64,000 nucleotides of DNA, taken from Gammaproteobacteria bacterium (GTDB lineage: Bacteria; Pseudomonadota; Gammaproteobacteria; SpSt-1174). The notes beneath the pieces were generated by a model that saw only the letters and a list, made by a program, of their open reading frames with translations, ran no database searches and was not told where the DNA came from. Shown piece after piece: positions 35,893-45,055 of the stretch. The stretch spans positions 1-64,000 of the forward strand of contig JARRKE010000004.1 in NCBI GenBank assembly GCA_037388465.1. Reading direction: 5' to 3'. The translations under genes were made by a program, and so were the position numbers. Every line of letters begins with the position of its first letter. Within the stretch, counting starts at the first letter, position 1.

Positions 35893-36715
35893 ATTCCTGC
35901 GATTCCTCGGTCCAGAACAACCGGCTGGGCAGCAGTTGTCCCATTCCGAGCCGGTAGCCGTGCTGCAGCGCCTGCCAGGTATATTCCTGAGCTTCCTGCA
36001 CGGCACCCGGGATGGTTTCGCCCTGGGCGAGCAGGCCGGCGGCCGCCGAGGCCAGCGTGCAGCCGGAGCCGTGATATTCGCCTTCCAGGCGCGGCCAGGT
36101 GTAGCGCTCGAGTATGCGGTTGCCGCCGTAGAGCACGTTGTGCACTTCGGCGGTGACTTCGTGGGTCCCCGTGATGAGGACGTGTTGCGCGCCCTGTTCC
36201 AGCAGGGTCATGCCGCAGGCGTCGAGGTCGTCCGCCTCGGGCGCGAGCAGGCGGGCCTCGTGACTGTTCGGGGTCAGCAGGGTGACGAGGGGGACCAGCA
36301 GCAGGCGCATCGCCTCCACGGTCTCGGCATCGGTGAGGCTGCGGCCGCCGCCGGCGGAGAGCACCGGGTCGAGGATGACGGGGATGTCCGGATAGTCGAC
36401 CAGGATGCCGTGCACCGCGGTGATCAGTTCGATGTTCGGCAGCAGGCCCAGCTTGACGGCATGTACCGGCATGTCCTCCAGGACGGTCCGGGCCTGATCG
36501 ATCAGCAGCTCGGGTGAAAGCGGGGAGATACCCTGGACGTCGACCGTATCCTGCACGGTGATGCAGCTGGCGACCGGTGCGGGATGACATCCCTGGCTGG
36601 CGATGGATTCGATGTCGGCGGAGAGTCCGGCCCCGCCGCTGGGGTCCAGGCCGGCGATGGTCATGACGACGCGGATGTCCTCGTCGTCCTCATCGGTGAG
36701 GTAAGCGTCGCTCAT
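35882..36715 (-). CDS. thiD: Hydroxymethylpyrimidine (phosphate) kinase
   Basis: This 277-aa ribokinase-fold enzyme phosphorylates hydroxymethylpyrimidine twice for thiamine synthesis. Motifs are AGLDPSGGAGLSADI near residue 20, DPVLSAGGGRSL, and the anion-hole GSGCTLASA near the C-terminus. There is an N-terminal acidic stretch (DEDDED) before the first strand. ATG 36715 has GAGG upstream; the frame continues upstream without family resemblance. First gene of thiD-thiE-hemL. Confidence 0.94.
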   Translation of the reverse strand: MSDAYLTDEDDEDIRVVMTIAGLDPSGGAGLSADIESIASQGCHPAPVASCITVQDTVDVQGISPLSPELLIDQARTVLEDMPVHAVKLGLLPNIELITAVHGILVDYPDIPVILDPVLSAGGGRSLTDAETVEAMRLLLVPLVTLLTPNSHEARLLAPEADDLDACGMTLLEQGAQHVLITGTHEVTAEVHNVLYGGNRILERYTWPRLEGEYHGSGCTLASAAAGLLAQGETIPGAVQEAQEYTWQALQHGYRLGMGQLLPSRLFWTEESQEYGS

Positions 36716-36828
36716 GATGGCCTCGTGCTCGTCATGCCTGATGGGTATGTTAACGTCTGCGCTTTTTCGGGGATATGAAAAATGTGAGAAAATGCCTCGC
36801 AATTCAGGTACCTGAGAGGACGGTTGCT

Positions 36829-36993
36829 TTGAAGAAATACATGTGTGTCATATGCGGGTTTATTTATGATGAAGCCAAAGGGTTGCCGGACGAAGGGATT
36901 GCGCCCGGAACCAAGTGGGAAGATATCCCTCTCAACTGGACGTGCCCTGAGTGCGGGGCGAGCAAGGAAGACTTCGAAATGATGGAAATCTAG
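36829..36993 (+). CDS. Rubredoxin
   Basis: This 54-aa electron carrier has one iron bound by four cysteines: CVIC (with GFIYDE following) and CPEC (with GASK following). The length is typical. The start is TTG at 36829 with GAGAGGA eight bases upstream; this gives the standard [10 protein letters not shown]-terminus. Divergent from thiD. The partner oxidoreductase is not in the window. Confidence 0.95.
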   Translation: MKKYMCVICGFIYDEAKGLPDEGIAPGTKWEDIPLNWTCPECGASKEDFEMMEI

Positions 36994-37002
36994 GCGGAGC
37001 CA

Positions 37003-37022
37003 CGGTCCGACCCCACGGACCG
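37003..37022 (+). other. Hairpin after the rubredoxin gene
   Basis: CGGTCCG-N6-CGGACCG, a perfect 7-bp stem starting 9 bases after the rubredoxin stop. There is no T-run, so it is a weak or factor-assisted terminator at best. Confidence 0.35.
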
Positions 37023-37075
37023 CCAATCAGCGTCGAAGGAGGTGGCGCGACGACATAAAGAACAGAATCGGGGGG

Positions 37076-37489
37076 ATGAGTGAAATGACTGACAGAACCT
37101 ATCGCCTGTTGTTAGGGGCCCTGCTGCTGGTGCTCCTGTATTTCAACGAGGCTGTGCTGGTGTATACGGTGATCGGGGTTCTGCTCTTCGAAGGGTTGAC
37201 CAATCTGCGCATTCCGCTGCTGTTTGGGCTGCTGAAAGGCCCGGTCCGGGCGGCGCCCGCAGACGTAACGGCATCCGGCGTGGCCGCAGCCGCACTGCCG
37301 GGTTTCACGACAGTCGACGCAGAGCGCGTCTGGCGTCTGGTGATCGGCGGCATGCTGCTGCTGACCTATATCCTGCTCTATGAATGGCTGTGGGCCTTTC
37401 CCTGGTTCATGGCGTTCGCTATTCTCGGTGCCGGCGTCAGCGGCGTCTGCCCGGTCATGGCCTTTATCAGATGGCTCGGATTTAAGTGA
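37076..37489 (+). CDS. Small membrane protein (DUF2892/YgaP-like)
   Basis: This 137-aa protein has two hydrophobic hairpins (LLLGALLLVLLYF...YTVIGVLLFEG and MLLLTYILLYEWLWAFPWFMAFAILGAG) separated by an Ala-rich loop. The GVSGVCPVMAFIRWLGFK ending resembles the DUF2892 inner-membrane domain. An ATG three codons downstream (37085) fits the Shine-Dalgarno slightly better. Its stop overlaps the GTG start of the next gene (GTGA), so it is coupled to the GGDEF-EAL protein and may influence it. Confidence 0.7.
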   Translation: MSEMTDRTYRLLLGALLLVLLYFNEAVLVYTVIGVLLFEGLTNLRIPLLFGLLKGPVRAAPADVTASGVAAAALPGFTTVDAERVWRLVIGGMLLLTYILLYEWLWAFPWFMAFAILGAGVSGVCPVMAFIRWLGFK

Positions 37490-39891
37490 CGTCCGGCCCC
37501 CAGCTGCCTCAGTTTGCGACGAGGCTGCCGGTTCGGATCGCCGGTATCGTTTTTTGGGGAATGGTGTTGGTGGGCCTGCTGGTCGCGGTCCTGCTGCTGC
37601 ATTCGCGCGAGCAGGACATCGACGCGCGTTACGCGGCGAACGCCGAGCGGGCCACCTACGAGATCGCCGAGGTGCTACGCCGCGTGGACTGGGCCCCGTT
37701 CCACGATCCCCAGCAGCGTCTGGTCGAAGATTACCTCAACGATATCCGGACGGATTTCCGCTTCAGTGCCCTGCGCCTGGAACAGGGCCGGCGCCACATC
37801 GACAGCGGGGCGCCGACCGGTGATGTCAAAACGCTTTCTCAGAAAATCGTCACCGCAGGGAGGCCCGGCTTCCAGCTGATCTTCTACCTGCCCGACTACG
37901 GGCGCGCCGCGCGCGACATGCGTAACCGCACCCTGCTTGCCGTCGGCGCGCTGGTGTTCGTATTCGCCCTGATCCTGCAAAAGGTCCTGCAAAATCTCCT
38001 TTCCAAACCCTTCGGGGAAATGGTGGCCAGCGCCAATGCATTCGCGGAGGGCAATACGGCCGCGCGTTTCGACGAGTCCCGCCGCGACGAATTCGGGTTT
38101 CTCGCCAGCTTCATCAATCGGGCGCTGGATTCGGTGGTGGAGAAGCAGCGCGACCTGCAGCACGCGCTCAAGCAGGCCAATCGTGCCGAGGCGGCGCTGT
38201 CGAACGAAAAGGAGCGCGCCGAGGTGACGCTGAATTCGATCACGGATGCGGTGATTACCACGGACGAGCAGGGCCGGGTGCAGTACATGAATCCGGCGGC
38301 CGTGCGCCTGCTGGGCTGGGGCGTGCTCGAAGCGCTGGGCCGGCCGCTGGAGGAGATCGCACGCCTGCACCGCGAAAACTCGGATATCGTGATTCCCGAT
38401 CCCGTGCAGGAATGCCTGCGCACCGGCAACGTCGTGACCGTATCGCGGCATGCCGTGCTGGTGCGGCACAACGATACCGAGATCGCCATCGAGGCCAATG
38501 CGGCGCCCATGCGTAATCAGGAAGGCGAGATCATCGGCGCCGTGGCGGTGTTTCAGGATGTCAGCCATGCGCGCCGACTCACCCGGCAGCTGACCTATCA
38601 GGCCAGCCACGACCTGGTGACGGGGCTGTACAACCGCCGCAAGTTCGAGGAACTGCTGGATTCGGCGCTGGTCTCCGCCCAGGAGGAGGATCATCACCAC
38701 GCCTTGTGTTACCTGGATCTCGACCAGTTCAAGCTCGTCAACGACACCTGCGGTCACCAGGCCGGGGACGAACTACTCAAGCAACTGTCCATCCTGCTGC
38801 GCGAATCGCTGCGCGAGGGCGACGTGCTGGCCCGCTTGGGTGGGGACGAATTCGGCGTGCTGCTGGAAAACTGTCCGCTGCAAGAGGCCGTGCAGGTGGC
38901 CGACAAGCTGCGTCAGGCCATTCGCGATACCCGTTTCGTCTGGGAGGGCAAGGGCTTCGAGATCGGGGTCAGCGTCGGCGTCGTGCCGATTACCGCCTTG
39001 AGCGACAACCTGGCGAGTCTGATGAGCGCCGCTGACGTGGCCTGTTATGCAGCCAAGGATTCCGGCCGCAACCGCGTGCATGTCTACGAGGCGACGGACG
39101 AACTGCTGGCACGCAGGCAGGGGGAGATGCAGTGGGTGTCGCGTATCAGTAACGCCCTGAAGGACAACCGCCTGCAGCTTTACCGCCAGCCGATCCGGCC
39201 GTTGTCGCACGAGGCGGACGAGGAGGGCGAGCACTGGGAAATCCTGCTGCGCATGATCGACGAGGACGGCCGTACCATCCTGCCCCATGCCTTCCTGCCG
39301 GCCGCGGAACGCTACGACCTCATGCCCGCCATCGATCGTTGGGTGGTGCATTCCACCTTCGAGGCGCTCAAGGCGGGATGCTGCCACGGCCAGCCCACGC
39401 GCCGCCGCGTGGTCACCATCAACCTGTCGGGCGCCTCGCTCAACGACGAGGGGCTTTATCACTACATCCGCTCTGCCGGCGAGGAATTCGGCATCGATTT
39501 CGGGGAGATCTGTTTCGAGGTCACCGAAACCGTGGCCATCAGCAACCTGGTCAAGGCCCGCCAGTTGATGCAGGAACTCAGGGCACTCGGTTGCCGCTTC
39601 GCCCTGGACGACTTCGGCAGCGGGTTGAGCTCCTTCGGCTATCTCAAGAACCTGCCGGTCGACTATCTCAAGATCGACGGCGCCTTCGTCAAGGACATGC
39701 TCAGCGATCCGGTGGATCGCGAAATGGTGGCCGCCGTCACCCGCCTCGGGCACGTGATGCGTATCCGCACCATCGCGGAATGGGTGGAAGACGAGGCCGT
39801 GATCCCTCTGCTGCAGGAGCTGGGCGTGGACTACGCCCAGGGCTACGCCCTGGGCCAGCCCAGGCGCATGACCGACCCGGTCGAGGTCTGA
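37486..39891 (+). CDS. Membrane GGDEF-EAL protein with PAS domain
   Basis: In this 801-aa protein two membrane helices (about 15-35 and 145-162) bracket a periplasmic domain. Then come a HAMP-like segment, a PAS domain (about 245-355), GGDEF with the intact motif RLGGDEF and I-site REGD five residues before it, and EAL (E in WEILLRM, EVTET, DDFGSG, DYLKIDG, YAQGYALGQP). It may synthesise or degrade c-di-GMP. The GGDEF-EAL half is clearly paralogous to that of 18385-21102. GTG start overlapping the preceding stop. Confidence 0.9.
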   Translation: MTSGPQLPQFATRLPVRIAGIVFWGMVLVGLLVAVLLLHSREQDIDARYAANAERATYEIAEVLRRVDWAPFHDPQQRLVEDYLNDIRTDFRFSALRLEQGRRHIDSGAPTGDVKTLSQKIVTAGRPGFQLIFYLPDYGRAARDMRNRTLLAVGALVFVFALILQKVLQNLLSKPFGEMVASANAFAEGNTAARFDESRRDEFGFLASFINRALDSVVEKQRDLQHALKQANRAEAALSNEKERAEVTLNSITDAVITTDEQGRVQYMNPAAVRLLGWGVLEALGRPLEEIARLHRENSDIVIPDPVQECLRTGNVVTVSRHAVLVRHNDTEIAIEANAAPMRNQEGEIIGAVAVFQDVSHARRLTRQLTYQASHDLVTGLYNRRKFEELLDSALVSAQEEDHHHALCYLDLDQFKLVNDTCGHQAGDELLKQLSILLRESLREGDVLARLGGDEFGVLLENCPLQEAVQVADKLRQAIRDTRFVWEGKGFEIGVSVGVVPITALSDNLASLMSAADVACYAAKDSGRNRVHVYEATDELLARRQGEMQWVSRISNALKDNRLQLYRQPIRPLSHEADEEGEHWEILLRMIDEDGRTILPHAFLPAAERYDLMPAIDRWVVHSTFEALKAGCCHGQPTRRRVVTINLSGASLNDEGLYHYIRSAGEEFGIDFGEICFEVTETVAISNLVKARQLMQELRALGCRFALDDFGSGLSSFGYLKNLPVDYLKIDGAFVKDMLSDPVDREMVAAVTRLGHVMRIRTIAEWVEDEAVIPLLQELGVDYAQGYALGQPRRMTDPVEV

Positions 39892-39969
39892 GCCCGTCAG
39901 GAGAGGATGAGCGCCTCCATCCGTGCTATCTTCGCCCCCCTTTTCGACAACCTACTGTCTGAGTTGGAT

Positions 39970-40422
39970 ATGAGCGATTACATCCAAGTGCTTGCCCGGG
40001 CCGCTGAGGCCGATACGGTATGGGTCAATGCCGAACTGGATCAGGCCCTGACCGAGCTGGATGCCGAAATGGAGCGGCTGGCCACCGAGCTGCAGGTGGA
40101 GTTCGAAGGACCGGGCGTAGGCATGGCCGACATGCATGCCGAACATGTTTACCGGCTGATGGTGCGTCACCATGTATGGGACGTGAATACCGAAGGCTGG
40201 GGGCTGAAGGTCTGCGACGCCCTGCCTAACGGCACCAAGCGCGGCATGTGGCCGGTGCAGGGCACGGGCCGCCTGCGCAAGCAGCAGCTGGTCAAGGCGT
40301 TGCCCGAATTCTTCGCGGGGTTTGTGGCCGCCATCGACGCGGCGGGCAAGTCCTCGCTGCCTGCCACCGGGCGTGTCCGCGCCATGGCCGAGGCCTTTGG
40401 CGGGACGGCTTCAGCCGACTAA
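39970..40422 (+). CDS. Conserved-looking protein of unknown function
   Basis: This 150-aa soluble, helix-rich protein has an acidic N-terminal half and a C-terminal basic stretch (GTGRLRKQQLVKAL). I do not recognise the family. Codon use and the absence of internal stops argue that it is real. The start at 39970 (MSDYIQ) is preferred. An in-frame ATG at 39907 has a close AGGAG and would add 21 residues. It converges with the HAD gene. Confidence 0.65.
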   Translation: MSDYIQVLARAAEADTVWVNAELDQALTELDAEMERLATELQVEFEGPGVGMADMHAEHVYRLMVRHHVWDVNTEGWGLKVCDALPNGTKRGMWPVQGTGRLRKQQLVKALPEFFAGFVAAIDAAGKSSLPATGRVRAMAEAFGGTASAD

Positions 40423-41067
40423 CGACAGCGTCCGCCAGCCACGCTCCCCTGCGATCCGGGTGAGCGGCTCGTCGGCGTCCACGGCCACGGGATGGTCGAC
40501 CAGTTCCAGCAGCGGCAGGTCGTTGTGGGAGTCGCTGTAGAACCAGCTGTCCTGCAGGTTGCGGCCGTGTTCCTCCAGCCATTGCTGCAGCCGGGTGACC
40601 TTGCCCTCGCGGAAACAGGGTACGCCGGCGATGCGTCCGGTATAGCGGCCGCCGTGGAATTCGGGATCGGTGGCCAGCAGGTGGTCGACCCCCAGTTCGC
40701 GGGCGATCGGCTCGGTGACGAAACGGTTGGTGGCGGTGATGATCAACAGGGTGTCGCCGCGGCCGCGGTGCGTATCGAGCAGGTCCCGGGAGCCGGCGCT
40801 GATCATCGACAGGATCACTTCTTCCATGAACTGCACGCGCCAGGCCTGAAGCTGCGCCACCGGGTTTTCCGCCAGGGGGCGGAAGGCGAAACGCGCGAAT
40901 TCGTGGATATCGAGCGTGCCGGCCTTGTACTGCTCGTAAAAGGCCAGGTTGGTGCGTTCGTAGGTTTCCCCGTCAACTACACCCAGGCGCACCAGAAAGC
41001 GTCCCCACTCGTAATCGCTGTCGCCCTGCAGCAGGGTGTGATCGAGATCGAAAATGGCCAGCGCCAC
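40411..41067 (-). CDS. HAD-IB family phosphatase (SerB-like)
   Basis: This 218-aa HAD hydrolase has the nucleophile motif FDLDHTL at the N-terminus, an alpha-helical cap, [12 protein letters not shown] (motif II) and [10 protein letters not shown] (motif IV). The HAD-IB type acts on small phosphorylated metabolites; the substrate is unknown. The start is GTG at 41067 with a strong GGAGGA upstream. Divergent from rppH. Confidence 0.88.
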   Translation of the reverse strand: MALAIFDLDHTLLQGDSDYEWGRFLVRLGVVDGETYERTNLAFYEQYKAGTLDIHEFARFAFRPLAENPVAQLQAWRVQFMEEVILSMISAGSRDLLDTHRGRGDTLLIITATNRFVTEPIARELGVDHLLATDPEFHGGRYTGRIAGVPCFREGKVTRLQQWLEEHGRNLQDSWFYSDSHNDLPLLELVDHPVAVDADEPLTRIAGERGWRTLSLVG

Positions 41068-41191
41068 GCGGAATCCTCCGTCCGTTTGCAAAAGGGCGGA
41101 TTGTAACGGGAACGGCGCGCCAAGACATTTGCCGGGTCGCAACGAGTGTGGAAAAATCGAATCATGGAAGGTATGGTCAAGGGCAATACAG

Positions 41192-41677
41192 GTGATTGAT
41201 TCCGAAGGGTTCAGGGCCAACGTCGGTATCATCCTCTGCAATCGTGACGGCAGTTTATTCTGGGGCAAGCGCACAGGGCAGGATGCCTGGCAGTTTCCCC
41301 AGGGCGGGATCAAGTCCAGCGAGACTCCCCGCGACGCGCTTTTCCGTGAGCTGCAGGAAGAAACGGGCCTGCTTCCCGAACATGTCGAGGTGATCGGCTG
41401 GACCCGGCGCTGGCTGCGTTACCGGCTGCCACGGCATCTGATTCGCCGCAACAGCTGGCCGCGTTGCATCGGGCAGAAACAGCGCTGGTACCTGCTGCGT
41501 CTGATCGGGGATGAAGCCTGCGTGCAGCTGGATGCCTCGGAACACCCGGAATTCGACAGTTGGTGCTGGATCGACTACTGGCGGCCCGCCCGCGAGGTGG
41601 TGTTTTTCAAGCGCAAGGTCTATCAACGCGCCTTGAGTGAACTCGAACCCTGTCTGCACAAGATACTGGAAGAGTAG
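41192..41677 (+). CDS. rppH: RNA pyrophosphohydrolase
   Basis: RppH removes pyrophosphate from the 5' end of mRNAs, opening them to RNase E decay. The 161-aa Nudix protein has the box [20 protein letters not shown] followed by TGL, with the start region [11 protein letters not shown] and [11 protein letters not shown]. The start is GTG at 41192 (family N-terminus VIDSEGFR). ptsP follows in the same direction, the order also found in E. coli. Confidence 0.95.
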   Translation: MIDSEGFRANVGIILCNRDGSLFWGKRTGQDAWQFPQGGIKSSETPRDALFRELQEETGLLPEHVEVIGWTRRWLRYRLPRHLIRRNSWPRCIGQKQRWYLLRLIGDEACVQLDASEHPEFDSWCWIDYWRPAREVVFFKRKVYQRALSELEPCLHKILEE

Positions 41678-41743
41678 CTTGGATCATGCTGGCATGGACG
41701 GCCGACATTGCTTTGCTTTTCTTACCCATAGGGTTCGGATCAC

Positions 41744-44014
41744 GTGCTGGGTATTCTGCGCCGTATAGTTCAGGACGTTAACGACGCTGCCGATCTCACC
41801 GAGGCGCTGCAGCTCGTCGTCACTCAGACGCGCCGCGCCCTGGCGGTCGACGTCTGTTCGATCTACCTGCGGCTGCCCGGCCAGGACACCCTGGTGCTGA
41901 TGGCCACCGAGGGCCTCAATCCCGATGCCGTTTACCGCGTCAGGCTGGACTTCACCGAAGGGCTGGTCGGCCTGGTGGCCCAGCGGGCGGAACCGGTCAA
42001 CCTGGACGACGCCCCGGCGCATCGGCGTTACAAGTACTTTCCCGAAACCGGCGAGGAGCGTTATCACGCCTTTCTGGGCGTGCCGGTGATTCATCACCGC
42101 CAGCTGCAGGGCGTGCTGGTGGTTCAGCAGCGCGAGCATCGCCGCTTCGACGACGAGCACGTGGCCTTTCTCCTCACCCTGGCAGCGCAGCTGGCGGCGG
42201 CGATCGGCCACGCCGAGATGAGTGGCGAGATCCGGGCCCTGCGCGAGGCCAAGCTCTCCGAGGAGCCGCGTTTTCTGAGCGGTGTGCCCGGGGCGAACGG
42301 CGTGGGCATCGGCGAGGTGGTGGTGGCCTACAGCCCCAGCGACCTGGACGCCGTTCCCGAGCGTGACAGCGACGATCCGGAGGGCGAGCTCGCCCGCCTG
42401 GACGCCGCCGCCCAGGCGGCGCGCGCGGACCTGATCGCGCTCAAGGACACCCTCGGCGCGCACCTGCCCGAGGACGAACGCGCCCTGTTCGATGCCTATG
42501 CGATGATTCTGCAGGATGGTGCGCTGCTGGAGCAGGCGCGTGTCCGCATTCGTGAGGGGCAGTGGGCCGAGGGTGCGCTGGCGCAGACCGTGCGCGAGCA
42601 TGCACGTCGCTTCGCTTCCATGGAAGACGAATACCTGCGCGAGCGGGCCACGGACATCCGCGACCTGGGCCGGCGGGTGCTGGCCCACCTGCAGTCGGAT
42701 GTGCGCGATCATCACGAGTATCCCGCGCGCACGGTGCTGATCGGCGAGGAACTCACCGCCGCGCAACTGGCCGAGGTGCCGACGGAGCGTCTGGTGGGTC
42801 TGGTGTCGGCGCACGGTTCCGGCTCATCGCACGTGGCGATTCTCGCCCGCGCCCTGGGCGTTCCGGCCACGATGGGGGTGGCGGACCTGCCGGTGGGACG
42901 CCTGGAAGGGCGCGAGGTCGTCGTGGACGGCTATGTGGGGCGCGTCTACATACGCCTCAATCCGCAGCTCAAGTCCGAATTCGAACGCCTGGCCACCGAA
43001 GAGCGGCAGCTTGACGAAGGCCTGCGCAAGGAGGCCTACCAGCCGGCCGCCATGAAGGACGGACGCGAGGTGCCGGTCTACGCCAACACCGGCCTGCTGT
43101 CCGATATCAGTCCGTCATTGCGTTCCGGCGCGGACGGCATCGGCCTGTACCGGACCGAGGTGCCGTTCATGGCGCGCGACCGGTTCCCGGGCGAGGAGGC
43201 CCAACGTCAGATCTACCACCAGGTGCTGTCCGCGTTCGCACCGCGCCCCGTCACCTTGCGCACCCTGGACGTGGGCGGCGACAAACCCCTGCCTTATTTC
43301 CCCGTGCACGAGGACAATCCCTTTCTGGGCTGGCGCGGCATTCGCCTCACCCTCGATCATCCGGAGATCTTCGTCACCCAGCTGCGCGGCATGCTGCTGG
43401 CCGGCGAGGGATTGGGCAACCTGCGCGTGCTGCTGCCCATGGTCAGCTCGGTCAGCGAACTGACGGAATCGTTGGCATTGCTGGAGCGGGCGCGCAACGA
43501 GCTGAGCGAGGAAGGCCATGACATCGTCATGCCGCAGGTCGGCGTCATGGTGGAGGTGCCTTCCGCCGTCTACCTGGCCGGGGCGATGGCCCGGCACGTG
43601 GATTTCCTGAGCATCGGCAGCAATGACCTGATCCAGTATCTGCTGGCGGTGGATCGCAACAACCCGCGCGTCGCGGGGCTGTACCACGCACTGCACCCGG
43701 CGGTGCTGCGTGCCCTCGTGCAGGCCGTGGAGGGCGCGCATGGCGCCGGCAAGCCAGTGAGCGTGTGCGGGGAAATGGCCGGCGACCCCGCCTCGGCCCT
43801 GTTGTTGCTGGGCATGGGCGTGGACAGCCTGAGCGTCAGTGCCGCCATGCTGCCGCGCATCAAGTGGGTGGTGCGCAGTTTCAGCGACGCGCAGGCCCGG
43901 GCATTGGCGGAGGAGGCACTGCGGCGCGAGGAACCCGCCGCAGTGCGTGCACTGTTGAACGAGGCGCTGATCGGGGCCGGGCTGGGCGGCCTGGTGCGGG
44001 CCGGCAAGACCTGA
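41744..44014 (+). CDS. ptsP: Phosphoenolpyruvate-protein phosphotransferase PtsP (EI-Ntr)
   Basis: This 756-aa protein is the first enzyme of the nitrogen PTS, passing phosphate from PEP to NPr. It has an N-terminal GAF domain (about 20-165), then the enzyme-I body with the phospho-His in SSHVAILAR near residue 357, the PEP-binding barrel (GLYRTEVPFM, VGGDKPLPYFP), and the C-terminal VCGEMAGDP. The GAF domain senses glutamine/2-oxoglutarate in characterised homologues. GTG start at 41744. ptsN, npr and the sugar PTS are not in the window. Confidence 0.95.
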   Translation: MLGILRRIVQDVNDAADLTEALQLVVTQTRRALAVDVCSIYLRLPGQDTLVLMATEGLNPDAVYRVRLDFTEGLVGLVAQRAEPVNLDDAPAHRRYKYFPETGEERYHAFLGVPVIHHRQLQGVLVVQQREHRRFDDEHVAFLLTLAAQLAAAIGHAEMSGEIRALREAKLSEEPRFLSGVPGANGVGIGEVVVAYSPSDLDAVPERDSDDPEGELARLDAAAQAARADLIALKDTLGAHLPEDERALFDAYAMILQDGALLEQARVRIREGQWAEGALAQTVREHARRFASMEDEYLRERATDIRDLGRRVLAHLQSDVRDHHEYPARTVLIGEELTAAQLAEVPTERLVGLVSAHGSGSSHVAILARALGVPATMGVADLPVGRLEGREVVVDGYVGRVYIRLNPQLKSEFERLATEERQLDEGLRKEAYQPAAMKDGREVPVYANTGLLSDISPSLRSGADGIGLYRTEVPFMARDRFPGEEAQRQIYHQVLSAFAPRPVTLRTLDVGGDKPLPYFPVHEDNPFLGWRGIRLTLDHPEIFVTQLRGMLLAGEGLGNLRVLLPMVSSVSELTESLALLERARNELSEEGHDIVMPQVGVMVEVPSAVYLAGAMARHVDFLSIGSNDLIQYLLAVDRNNPRVAGLYHALHPAVLRALVQAVEGAHGAGKPVSVCGEMAGDPASALLLLGMGVDSLSVSAAMLPRIKWVVRSFSDAQARALAEEALRREEPAAVRALLNEALIGAGLGGLVRAGKT

Positions 44015-44020
44015 AACTGC

Positions 44021-44440
44021 TCAGGGTTTCACGATCACCAGGATGACGATCAGGATGAGCAGGATGCTGGGAAACTCGTTGAACCAGCGGTACCAGCGGT
44101 GGCTGTGCCGGTTCCTGTCGGCGCGGAAGTCGCGCATCAGCTTCCAGCACCAGGCGTGGTAGCCGATCAGCAGAACCACCAGGGTCAGCTTGACGTGCAT
44201 CCACACCTGGTGGCCGTAGTACCCCCACTGCCAGATCAGCATCCACAGCCCGAACAGCACGGTCAGTGACCCGCCCAGGGTCATGATGAAAAACAGTCGC
44301 CGTTCCATGACCTTGAACAGGGTGCCGGTCTCTGGCGTCATTTCCTGCGCGTGATAGACGTACAGCCGGGGCAGATAGAACAGGCCGGCGAACCAGGTGA
44401 CCATGAAGATCACGTGCAGGGCCTTGATCCAGAGAAACAT
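44021..44440 (-). CDS. hemJ: Protoporphyrinogen oxidase HemJ
   Basis: This 139-aa membrane protein has four hydrophobic helices, the N-terminal ALHVIFMVTWFAGLFYLPRL with conserved H9, and HVKLTLV with the conserved Lys. HemJ oxidises protoporphyrinogen IX in the penultimate haem step. Haem genes are otherwise represented here by hemL. It lies 6 bases from the convergent ptsP end and directly follows the TlpA-like gene. Confidence 0.9.
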   Translation of the reverse strand: MFLWIKALHVIFMVTWFAGLFYLPRLYVYHAQEMTPETGTLFKVMERRLFFIMTLGGSLTVLFGLWMLIWQWGYYGHQVWMHVKLTLVVLLIGYHAWCWKLMRDFRADRNRHSHRWYRWFNEFPSILLILIVILVIVKP

Positions 44441-44441
44441 C

Positions 44442-44963
44442 TCAGGCCGATTCCTTGGCCTTGGCGGGCAGCAGGCCGCTGATGGTCTGCTCGATGTGCT
44501 TGAAATTCAGCTCGCCCAGCTTCTGGTAGACGATGGTACCGTCCGGGGCGATCAGGAACGAGGTCGGGGTCAGCCGGATCTCGCCGAAGGCCTTGGCGAT
44601 CTTGTCGTCGGTGTCCATGGTCAACAGATAGGGCAGTTTTCTGAGCGCCTGCATGGCGCGCACCTGGTCCGGTGGGTCGTAGGACATCGACACGCCGATG
44701 ATCTCGAGACCCTGCGGGGAGAATTTCCGGTATAGCTTGACCAGTTCGGGCATTTCCTTGATGCAGCCGGGGCAGGTGGTGGCCCAGAAGTTGACCAGTA
44801 CCGGCCGCCCGCGCAGATCGGCCAGGCTCATCTGGCGGCCGTCCAGCGTCGTGAAATGGATGTCGGGGGCCTTGCGCATGCCGGAGGGCGCAAGCCACAG
44901 CGCCAGCAGCCCGCCGATCAGGGCGATGGCGAAGACGCTGATGAAAATATCCTTGGTTTTCAT
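44442..44963 (-). CDS. TlpA-like membrane-anchored thioredoxin
   Basis: This 173-aa protein has an uncleaved-looking N-terminal helix (about 5-26), then a periplasmic thioredoxin fold with FWATTCPGCIKEMP (active site CPGC) and LTPTSFLIAPDG. It probably reduces disulfides in the periplasm, for example in cytochrome c maturation. The start is ATG at 44963; a GTG six codons upstream is possible. The hemJ start is one base beyond its stop. Confidence 0.9.
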   Translation of the reverse strand: MKTKDIFISVFAIALIGGLLALWLAPSGMRKAPDIHFTTLDGRQMSLADLRGRPVLVNFWATTCPGCIKEMPELVKLYRKFSPQGLEIIGVSMSYDPPDQVRAMQALRKLPYLLTMDTDDKIAKAFGEIRLTPTSFLIAPDGTIVYQKLGELNFKHIEQTISGLLPAKAKESA

Positions 44964-45055
44964 GTGCGTACCGTACTCCACGAGCAGGTGAACAAGTATA
45001 AGGCATGTGCCACGAAGGATCGCGGGTGCCCGGGGCTGTCAGACCGCGGCGGGCG

